Assembly (NCBI GenBank): GCA_910580155.1 | Contig: CAJTWX010000012.1 | Span: forward strand, 1 to 28,392 | DNA length: 28,392 bases | Direction of reading: 5' to 3' | Origin: an uncultured Alphaproteobacteria bacterium | GTDB lineage: Bacteria > Pseudomonadota > Alphaproteobacteria > RF32 > CAG-239 | In this document: piece after piece, positions 22,577-28,392 of the stretch | How the letters are laid out: each line of letters begins with the position of its first letter | Position numbering within the stretch: position 1 is the first letter of the stretch | Translations under genes and position numbers: made by a program | Notes under the pieces: model-generated | The model's input: only the letters and a program-made list of their open reading frames with translations | What the model was told of the DNA's origin: nothing | Database searches by the model: none

Positions 22577-24052
22577 TTACCCCCGCTGCTCGGGCATATA
22601 GCCTTCGCGCATTAAATTGCTGAAGCGTGCGAACTGTCCGTCCCAGAAAAGCTTAACTGTTCCGGTGGAGCCGTGACGGTGTTTGCCGATGATAACCTCA
22701 CCCAGATTGGCGGTTTCTTTATCACGCTGTTGCCATTCTTCAGTACGCTTGTTAAAGTGTTCATCGGTTTCGCCGGTGTTACGCTTCGGCTCGGCATTAT
22801 GAATATAATAGTTTTCGCGGAACACAAACATCACGATATCGGCGTCTTGCTCGATAGACCCTGACTCACGCAAGTCAGACATTAGCGGGCGTTTGTCATC
22901 ACGCTGCTCCAAACCTCGGTTTAATTGGGAAAGCGCAATAACCGGAACTTTCAGCTCTTTAGCCAAGATTTTTAAGCCGCGGGAGATTTCAGACACTTCC
23001 TGCACGCGGTTGCCCTCGCTCTTTTTATCCCCCGAACCGGAGATCAGTTGGATATAGTCAATTATTATCAATCCCAAACCGTTAGTGCGCTTTAAACGGC
23101 GGGCGCGGGTACGGATGGTGTTGATGTTAATACCGGGGGTATCGTCAATATAAACCGGAAGTTTTTGATATTCGCGCACCGCCGTGGCGATACGGTTAAA
23201 CTCACCTAACTCCAAATCGCCGGTACGGAGCTTGGTGCCGGGGGTATCGGTAATGCTTGAGAGGATACGGGATGCCAATTGCTCGGCGGACATTTCAAGC
23301 GAGAATATCGCGACACCCTTATCGTGCGGGTCGAGCTTGCAATCCTCCCCGTGCATATATTCAGCAACATTATAAGCAATGTTAATAGCGAGCGCGGTTT
23401 TGCCCATTGCCGGACGTCCGGCAAGGATTATTAAGTCGGAATCATTCAAACCGCCCATCCGGTAATCAAGCTCGGTCAAGCCGGTCGGCAGGCCGGATAC
23501 TTTACCCTCTTTTTGATAAGCTTTTTCAATCATTGACAGCGCGGCGTTAAGGGATGAACCGAAGTCCTGAAAGCCTTTTTGCCCGTCACCGTGCATTGCG
23601 AGGTTAAACAAACGCTTTTCTGCCCGCTCTATCTGCGCGGCGGTCGTTTCCTCAAGATTTTCGCCCATTGCCTCACTGGCGATATCATAACCGGTCGCAA
23701 TCAGCTCGCGGCGCAGAAATTTATCGTACACAAACTGGGCGTAATATTCAATATTTGTCAGCGGTGAAGACGACTCGGAAAGCTTAACCAGATAATTTAT
23801 ACCGCCGACTTCATTTAATGTTCCCTCCTGCTCAAAATAATTTTTGAGCGTGATGACATCTGCAACGTGCCCTTTTTGAATGAGCCTTGCCATTACATCA
23901 AACACTTTAACGTGTATAGGGTCGGAAAAATGCTCGGGGCGCAAAAACTCCGATACCTTTTCATAAGCCTTGTTATTAGCAAGCAAAGCCCCCAATAAAG
24001 CTTGTTCAGCCTCAATATTGCGCGGCAGGCGCGTCACGTCCAGTTCTTCCAT
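22577..24052 (-). CDS. dnaB: Replicative DNA helicase DnaB
   Basis: The hexameric helicase that unwinds DNA at the replication fork. Using the ATG at 24052 (AAAGGA 9 bases upstream; a longer in-frame ATG at 24097 has none), the protein has 491 residues. It has an N-terminal helical domain starting RLPRNIEAEQALLGALL, a linker helix (about 140-180) and a RecA-like motor. The motor shows SGLPTGLTELD, Walker A GRPAMGKT (212-219), FSLEMSAEQL, Walker B LIIIDYIQLI and ALSQLNRGLEQR, then LRESGSIEQDAD. No intein is present. Its upstream region holds two DnaA-box-like 9-mers, and two Cys-cluster genes and a metalloprotease follow as an operon. Confidence 0.98.
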   Translation of the reverse strand: MEELDVTRLPRNIEAEQALLGALLANNKAYEKVSEFLRPEHFSDPIHVKVFDVMARLIQKGHVADVITLKNYFEQEGTLNEVGGINYLVKLSESSSPLTNIEYYAQFVYDKFLRRELIATGYDIASEAMGENLEETTAAQIERAEKRLFNLAMHGDGQKGFQDFGSSLNAALSMIEKAYQKEGKVSGLPTGLTELDYRMGGLNDSDLIILAGRPAMGKTALAINIAYNVAEYMHGEDCKLDPHDKGVAIFSLEMSAEQLASRILSSITDTPGTKLRTGDLELGEFNRIATAVREYQKLPVYIDDTPGININTIRTRARRLKRTNGLGLIIIDYIQLISGSGDKKSEGNRVQEVSEISRGLKILAKELKVPVIALSQLNRGLEQRDDKRPLMSDLRESGSIEQDADIVMFVFRENYYIHNAEPKRNTGETDEHFNKRTEEWQQRDKETANLGEVIIGKHRHGSTGTVKLFWDGQFARFSNLMREGYMPEQRG

Positions 24053-24131
24053 TATCTGAGAATCCTTTGTTAATATCTTTATCGTGTTATGGAACAAAAC
24101 TTTCTGTTTTGCACGAAAAGATGTATTTCCC

Positions 24132-24149
24132 TGTGGATTATGTGGATAA
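24132..24149. promoter_or_regulatory. Two abutting DnaA-box-like 9-mers between dnaB and galE
   Basis: TGTGGATTA (24132-24140) is followed with no gap by TGTGGATAA (24141-24149). The second is the exact reverse complement of TTATCCACA, the consensus DnaA box; the first differs from it by one base. They lie about 80 bases before the dnaB start and just upstream of the galE promoter, so DnaA could tune dnaB transcription. They are not enough for an origin. Confidence 0.5.
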
Positions 24150-24154
24150 ACCTG

Positions 24155-24182
24155 TTAACCTTTAATTTACACCTTTTATGCT
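24155..24182 (+). promoter_or_regulatory. Sigma70-type promoter for galE
   Basis: TTAACC (24155-24160), a 16-base spacer and TATGCT (24177-24182), about 33 bases before the galE start. The -10 is identical to that proposed for ihfA. Confidence 0.45.
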
Positions 24183-24215
24183 ACAAAAAAATGATTGTTA
24201 TTTTGGGAGAAGACT

Positions 24216-25184
24216 TTGACTAAGAAAATTTTGGTTGCCGGAGGCGCAGGCTATATCGGTAGCCACGTTCAAAAACAGCTGTTAGAGGAAGGATTTGAAG
24301 TATTAGTATTTGATGACCTCTCAAGCGGAGATGAAGCAAACCTCCTGCCCGAAGCCGAGTTTATCCGCGGAAATATCCTTGACAAGCCGGTGCTGGAGAT
24401 GGCTATGGCTGAGGGAATCGACGGAGTGGTACATCTGGCAGCGAAAAAAGCTGTCGGCGAATCGATGGTGCGCCCTGAGTTGTATGCCGAAAATAACCTC
24501 ACAGGCTCTATCAACATTCTCAACGCGATGGTTAAAAACGGTGTCAAACATATTGTGTTTTCTTCTTCAGCTGCTGTTTACGGTATGCCTCAATATGTGC
24601 CGATTGACGAGAATCACCCGATTGCGCCGATTAACTATTATGGCTACACCAAGCGCGCGATTGAGGAGAATATGGAATGGTACGCTAAGCTCGGCAAGCT
24701 TGACTATGCTGCTTTGCGTTATTTTAATGCTGTTGGCTATGCGGCCGACAAGTCGATTACCGGCAAAGAACGCAATCCGCAAAACCTTTTGCCGATTATT
24801 ATGGAAGCCGCAACCGGCAAACGAGAAAAGTTTTCGATTTTCGGCAATGACTATGACACGGCAGACGGAACGTGTGTGCGTGATTATGTTCACGTTTCAG
24901 ATTTGGCAAAAGCGCATACCGCAGCAATGAAAAAACTGATGACGGACGGAGAATCATTTACGGTCAACCTCGGTACAGGCAAAGGAACAAGCGTTAAAGA
25001 GATTGTTGAGGCGTGCGAAAAGGTTACACAGCGCACGCTTAACTATGACTATGCCCCAAGGCGCGCGGGCGACCCCGCCACACTTACGGCAAACGCCGAC
25101 AAAGCGCGCAAGCTTTTGGGGTGGGAACCCGAATATACTGATGTGGAAGACATTATCCGCACAGTTTGGAACTTAGAATTATAA
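24216..25184 (+). CDS. galE: UDP-glucose 4-epimerase GalE
   Basis: Interconverts UDP-glucose and UDP-galactose (or the N-acetyl forms) with bound NAD. The start is read as TTG at 24216 because GGGAGA ends 5 bases before it, giving a 322-residue protein starting TKKILVAGGAGYIGSH. Visible are the NAD-binding GGAGYIG (9-15), SSSAAVYG (116-123) and the catalytic Tyr142-x3-Lys146 in NYYGYTKR. Also present are ALRYFNAVGY and VRDYVHVSDLAKAH, and near the end LLGWEPEY. It is an extended SDR of normal length. It probably supplies sugar nucleotides for surface polysaccharide; the terC-like gene follows 23 bases later. Confidence 0.95.
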   Translation: MTKKILVAGGAGYIGSHVQKQLLEEGFEVLVFDDLSSGDEANLLPEAEFIRGNILDKPVLEMAMAEGIDGVVHLAAKKAVGESMVRPELYAENNLTGSINILNAMVKNGVKHIVFSSSAAVYGMPQYVPIDENHPIAPINYYGYTKRAIEENMEWYAKLGKLDYAALRYFNAVGYAADKSITGKERNPQNLLPIIMEAATGKREKFSIFGNDYDTADGTCVRDYVHVSDLAKAHTAAMKKLMTDGESFTVNLGTGKGTSVKEIVEACEKVTQRTLNYDYAPRRAGDPATLTANADKARKLLGWEPEYTDVEDIIRTVWNLEL

Positions 25185-25207
25185 ACTATATTACTGAAAG
25201 AACGAAA

Positions 25208-26185
25208 ATGTTAGAAAAATTACAATATTTGTTTACACACCACGCGGTAATCTCGCAAGACTTGATGTGGGTTTGTTTCGGCATTGCCGTAGTGATATTA
25301 TTGTTTTTGGATTTGTTTGTGTTTAACCGCAAAAACGAAGTGCCGAGTTTTGTGCACACACTTTGGGTCTGCGCGGCATATATCGGCGCGGGGCTGCTGT
25401 TCGGTGTGTTTGTATGGTATGAGGAAGGCTCAAAAAAAGCAATGGAATATTTTACGGGCTTTTTGGTGGAGAAGAGCTTGTCGATGGATAATATTTTCGT
25501 GATGTCAGTGGTTTTCTCGAGCCTCGGTGTACCGCGGATTTATCAGCACCGCGTGCTCTTTTGGGGCATTTTAGGAGCAATTGTTATGCGCGCGCTGATG
25601 ATTGGTGTTGGTGAGGTATTGATTGCAAACTTCCACTGGGTCTTATATGTTTTCTCGGCATTCCTTATCTACACAGGTGCGAAGATGGCGCTTGACCATT
25701 CTGCCGATGACGAGGTTGAAGATGAAGAAAAAGTCAAAAACAGCCGCATTTACAAGACTGTAGAGAAGTTTTTTCCGGTAACACACGAAATTGACGGTCC
25801 GCATTTTATTACCGTTAAAAACGGAAAGCATTATATCACGCCGCTGTTGTTTGCGCTGATTACGATTGAAATTATGGATGTGGTGTTTGCGCTTGACAGC
25901 ATTCCGGCGATATTCCTTTTGACCGATGACGTCTTTATTGTTTACACCAGTAACATCTTTGCAATTTTGGGCTTGAGGGCTTTGTACTTTTTGCTTGAGG
26001 CTGCCGTACACAAGTTTGTGTATCTTAAACACGCGTTATCAATTGTGCTGATTTTCATCGGGGCGAAAATCTTTCTGCCGTGGATTGGCATTGAGCTACA
26101 GACCTGGCATTCGCTGACGGTAACATTTACGCTTCTTTTGGGCAGTGTGATGCTTTCGATGCTCAAAGATAAGAAAAACGCATAA
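25208..26185 (+). CDS. TerC/Alx family integral membrane protein
   Basis: A 325-residue inner-membrane protein with about 8-9 hydrophobic helices, of the TerC family that has been linked to manganese export and tellurite resistance. The two family motifs are present: EKSLSMDNIF (88-97) after the third helix and FALDSIPAIF (227-236), with acidic residues Glu221, Asp224 and Asp230 inside the membrane, probably lining a metal path. A charged cytoplasmic loop (about 164-205) separates the halves. The ATG at 25208 is chosen over in-frame alternatives that lie within galE; only a weak GAAAG precedes it. A terminator follows. No riboswitch of the yybP-ykoY type is visible. Confidence 0.92.
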   Translation: MLEKLQYLFTHHAVISQDLMWVCFGIAVVILLFLDLFVFNRKNEVPSFVHTLWVCAAYIGAGLLFGVFVWYEEGSKKAMEYFTGFLVEKSLSMDNIFVMSVVFSSLGVPRIYQHRVLFWGILGAIVMRALMIGVGEVLIANFHWVLYVFSAFLIYTGAKMALDHSADDEVEDEEKVKNSRIYKTVEKFFPVTHEIDGPHFITVKNGKHYITPLLFALITIEIMDVVFALDSIPAIFLLTDDVFIVYTSNIFAILGLRALYFLLEAAVHKFVYLKHALSIVLIFIGAKIFLPWIGIELQTWHSLTVTFTLLLGSVMLSMLKDKKNA

Positions 26186-26187
26186 TC

Positions 26188-26213
26188 AGGGGGGCTTTAG
26201 CCCCTCTTTGTTT
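26188..26213 (+). terminator. Terminator after the terC-like gene
   Basis: An 8-bp stem AGGGGGGC - TTTA - GCCCCTCT followed by TTGTTT, starting 3 bases after the terC-like stop codon. Confidence 0.8.
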
Positions 26214-26224
26214 CCGGAGGCCTT

Positions 26225-27703
26225 ATGAAACTTTCCACCCTTTACAGACTAACGTATATTTATCTGGCACTACCGCTTTTGGTGTTTATCCTGAGCTGGC
26301 TTAATTTTGGCTTTGCAATAGTATTTGCGCTGATTTTTGCCGGCGCGTTTTATATGGCGTATCCGCGGGAGAGTTATGAAGAAAACGAGAGGTTCAGCCG
26401 CAAGAGTCTTGCTTTGATGGCGGGGATTGCGATTGTCTGGTGCTTTCTGGCGGGTATCGGTTATTTTTATTATCAATCGTTTGACTACCATTTTCGCAAT
26501 GCGGTATTTCGCGATTTGATTAATTATGAGTGGCCGGTATTTTATCCGCTTGCGAACACACCGCTGGTTTATTATATGGCGTTTTGGCTGGTTCCGGCAG
26601 GTGTTGCAAAGTTTTTCGGATTATTTGTTACCAATAAAATTACGCTGTTTATGATTGGTAATTATCTTCTCTTTATTTATGCTGCATTTGGATCGGCGCT
26701 TATTTTTGCGCATCTGGCACAAGCTCTGAAAGTACGCAGGATAAAACAAATCTCAGCGGCTATCGTGCTGTTTATGCTATTTTCGGGGCTGGACATTATC
26801 GGGCATACATATTTTACGGTTGTACCGCAGCCTTTCGAACATCATTTGGAATGGTGGGCAACCTTTTTCCAGTATTCTTCCATTACGACGGGGATGTTTT
26901 GGGTGTTTAACCAGTTTATTCCGGTGACGCTGATTATGCTACTTGTCTATAACGAGCGGAAAATCAGCAACTTCGGTTTTCTGGCTGCATTATGTTTGTT
27001 TTTTAGCCCCTACCCTACGGCCGGAATTGGCGCATTTATGATAACGTATGCGGGTGTGTGCTTTGTCAAATCTGCCGACAAAAAACAGTTTTGGCTTAAT
27101 GAAATTTTTTCGGTACAGAATATTATCGGCGCTTTTTGGCTGTTGCCGCTGTCGGCACTTTATTTTATTACCAACTCCGAGGGGATGGACGGATTGTATT
27201 ATGTATTTGACTTTACGACACCCGAACGGCTTTTCTTGTTTATGGTGCTGGAGTTTTTGCTGTATACCATCCTCTTATTTCCGCAATTTTGCCGCAATGT
27301 TTTTTTCCTGACGATGTTTATCTCACTGTTGCTAATTCCGTTTTTAAGGCTTGACCAGCAAAATAACTTTTGTATGAGGGCGAGTATTCCGGCAATTGTG
27401 GTGCTGGCAGTGTTTACTATCCGCTTTTTATTTGAAGAACGGCGGGAGCACCCGATAAAAACCGGTATCTTATGTATTTTGCTTGTTATCGGGGCGATGA
27501 CACCGTTGACGGAATTTTACCGCGGAATATATTTTGTTTCAAAAACGCAGAAGCTTAGTTTAGTGCAAGACGGAATTTATACGCTTAACGGACAGCTTAT
27601 CCGGATGCCGGAGTTTGGCTGGGATGTTAATCATCAATATACGGCGAAAGAATATAAAACCGATATTTTCTGGCAATATTTCTCACAAAAACTGCCGCAG
27701 TAA
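26225..27703 (+). CDS. Polytopic membrane protein, GT-C glycosyltransferase-like
   Basis: A 492-residue protein with about 11-12 hydrophobic segments that I do not recognise at family level. After the second membrane region a loop carries SFDYHFRNAVFRDLINYEWP (about 85-104). The Asp87-x-His89 pair and the downstream Phe-Tyr-Pro run resemble the first periplasmic loop of GT-C enzymes that use polyprenyl-phosphate sugars. Further on are HTYFTVVPQPFEHHLEWW and FFSPYPTAGIGAF, suggesting an active-site face. The C-terminal ~60 residues are soluble. GGAGG lies 5 bases before the ATG. It may act in surface polysaccharide or lipid modification alongside galE, but this is position and topology only. 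Confidence 0.6.
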   Translation: MKLSTLYRLTYIYLALPLLVFILSWLNFGFAIVFALIFAGAFYMAYPRESYEENERFSRKSLALMAGIAIVWCFLAGIGYFYYQSFDYHFRNAVFRDLINYEWPVFYPLANTPLVYYMAFWLVPAGVAKFFGLFVTNKITLFMIGNYLLFIYAAFGSALIFAHLAQALKVRRIKQISAAIVLFMLFSGLDIIGHTYFTVVPQPFEHHLEWWATFFQYSSITTGMFWVFNQFIPVTLIMLLVYNERKISNFGFLAALCLFFSPYPTAGIGAFMITYAGVCFVKSADKKQFWLNEIFSVQNIIGAFWLLPLSALYFITNSEGMDGLYYVFDFTTPERLFLFMVLEFLLYTILLFPQFCRNVFFLTMFISLLLIPFLRLDQQNNFCMRASIPAIVVLAVFTIRFLFEERREHPIKTGILCILLVIGAMTPLTEFYRGIYFVSKTQKLSLVQDGIYTLNGQLIRMPEFGWDVNHQYTAKEYKTDIFWQYFSQKLPQ

Positions 27704-27732
27704 TTTATGCGCTTATAAGTCTTAAAAAGCGG

Positions 27733-27760
27733 TTGACTTTGCTTATATATTTGAGATACT
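27733..27760 (+). promoter_or_regulatory. Sigma70-type promoter for the CxxC membrane-protein gene
   Basis: TTGACT (27733-27738), 16 bases, GATACT (27755-27760), about 30 bases before the ATG at 27790. The -35 is identical to that of the candidate small RNA. Confidence 0.45.
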
Positions 27761-27789
27761 TCAGAAAGATTTATTTTATAGAGGTAAAA

Positions 27790-28320
27790 ATGGCTGTTGT
27801 ACTGGTTTTATTGTTTTGTTTGATGAGTGTTGAGGCGATGGCAAACCCTGCCTGCCCGATTTGCACGGTGGCTGTGGGCGCGTCTTTGGAAGTGGCACGG
27901 CGGATGGGCGTTGACGATGCGGTTGTCGGTGTGTGGGCCGGCGCATTCCTTTTGATTTTGGGCTACTGGGCAAACAGATGGTTTGATAAAAAGGGATGGA
28001 ATTTTAAAGGACGCGATTTTATTGTGCTTACCCTTTCGGTATTAATGATTTTGGTGATGTACACAACGCATTTGGAATACAGCCCGAAAGCTATTTTGAT
28101 TTTCTGGCTTGACCCGTTTTTGTTTGCGGTAATTTGCGGCGCGCTAACATTCCACTTTACAATGAGACTTTACCAATGGATGAAAGAAAAAAACGGCGGG
28201 CACGCGCATTTCCCGTTTGAAAAAGTGATTCTGCCGTTTGGCGCAGTAGCATTGGTGGCGTGGTGGTTTGGCAAAATTCAGCTTTGCGCACCGGCTTTGC
28301 CTGATTTGAGCGGATTATAA
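27790..28320 (+). CDS. Small membrane protein with an N-terminal CxxC motif, function unknown
   Basis: A 176-residue protein. A signal-like hydrophobic start (MAVVLVLLFCLMSVEAMA) is followed at once by NPACPICTVAVGASLE, with Cys22-x2-Cys25 placed just outside the membrane, then VDDAVVGVWAGAFLLILGYW and about four more membrane segments. A single Cys lies near the C-terminus (QLCAPALP). Proteins with CP-(V/I)-CTVAVGA at the start occur as uncharacterised genes in diverse bacteria. A redox or metal-binding role is only suggested by the CxxC. GAGG (27781-27784) fixes the ATG at 27790. The next gene starts 22 bases later and probably belongs to the same operon. Confidence 0.7.
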   Translation: MAVVLVLLFCLMSVEAMANPACPICTVAVGASLEVARRMGVDDAVVGVWAGAFLLILGYWANRWFDKKGWNFKGRDFIVLTLSVLMILVMYTTHLEYSPKAILIFWLDPFLFAVICGALTFHFTMRLYQWMKEKNGGHAHFPFEKVILPFGAVALVAWWFGKIQLCAPALPDLSGL

Positions 28321-28341
28321 GATTTAAGGGAGAATACAAAA

Positions 28342-28392
28342 ATGAAAAAAGCAGCAAACGTCAAAGAATTTGTAGAACGCATAGATGCAACG
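28342..28392 (+). CDS. Start of a further gene (17 codons, cut by the window end)
   Basis: An ATG at 28342 preceded by AAGGGAG opens a frame to the window end, encoding MKKAANVKEFVERIDAT. The strong ribosome binding site and 22-base distance from the CxxC membrane-protein gene show it is a real gene in that operon. Too little is seen to say what it does. Confidence 0.6.
   Translation, partial: MKKAANVKEFVERIDAT

Noticed and set aside
24121..24182. Replication origin
   Set aside because: Two DnaA-box-like sites only; no larger cluster, no AT-rich unwinding region with further boxes and no dnaA/hemE-type neighbours.
24310..24930. 206-codon ORF on the + strand
   Set aside because: Alternative frame inside galE, whose own frame has all catalytic motifs.
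1..28392. CRISPR array, rRNA or complete insertion sequence
   Set aside because: No regularly spaced direct repeats, no rRNA-like conserved stretches and no transposase ORF were seen on either strand.

Overview
The window looks like a chromosomal segment of an alphaproteobacterium of moderate to low GC, quite possibly host-associated. The evidence is the block yceD-rpmF-plsX-fabH-ihfA-merR-slyX with bamE divergent from it, a DUF2339 giant membrane protein, a ClpB, and Rickettsiales-like dispersed palindromic repeats. This assignment is an inference from gene content and order; no rRNA or tRNA gene is present to confirm it.

Region 1 (1-4832, + strand, AT-rich up to about 3100) is a two-partner secretion / contact-dependent inhibition island. 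It holds the C-terminal part of a CdiA/FhaB-like exoprotein with a nuclease-like C-terminal toxin, its immunity gene overlapping by one base, then remnants of two more toxin tails each followed by a small immunity-like gene, and finally an intact TpsB/FhaC outer-membrane transporter. Region 2 (4843-5536) is a prophage scrap: a holin-like gene and a phage structural/lysis gene broken by two compensating indels, bounded by terminators. Region 3 (5644-8898) has an APC amino-acid permease convergent with a two-gene operon of unknown function. The first gene of that operon has a C-terminal domain resembling papain-like (CHAP/NlpC-type) peptidoglycan amidases, and the second encodes a charged coiled-coil protein.

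Region 4 (8938-17672) is mostly core genes on the - strand: clpB; ihfA-merR-slyX with a GtrII-like membrane protein; fabH, plsX, rpmF and yceD (phospholipid and fatty-acid initiation plus ribosomal protein L32); and the divergent bamE lipoprotein. Region 5 (17670-21001) has a TA-flanked 122-bp imperfect palindrome resembling a MITE right at the bamE stop codon, the DUF2339 gene, a truncated HTH-like ORF, a candidate structured small RNA with its own promoter and terminator, and a cluster of inverted palindromic repeats.

Region 6 (21025-28392) holds a - strand operon dnaB, two tandem Cys-cluster (YcgN-like) genes and a YgjP-type metalloprotease. Across an intergenic region with two abutting DnaA-box 9-mers lie the + strand genes galE, terC-like, a large GT-C-like membrane protein, a small CxxC membrane protein and the first 17 codons of one more gene.

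The most unusual items are the decaying toxin/immunity array, the amidase-like/coiled-coil operon, the unassigned structured RNA and the MITE-like palindrome.
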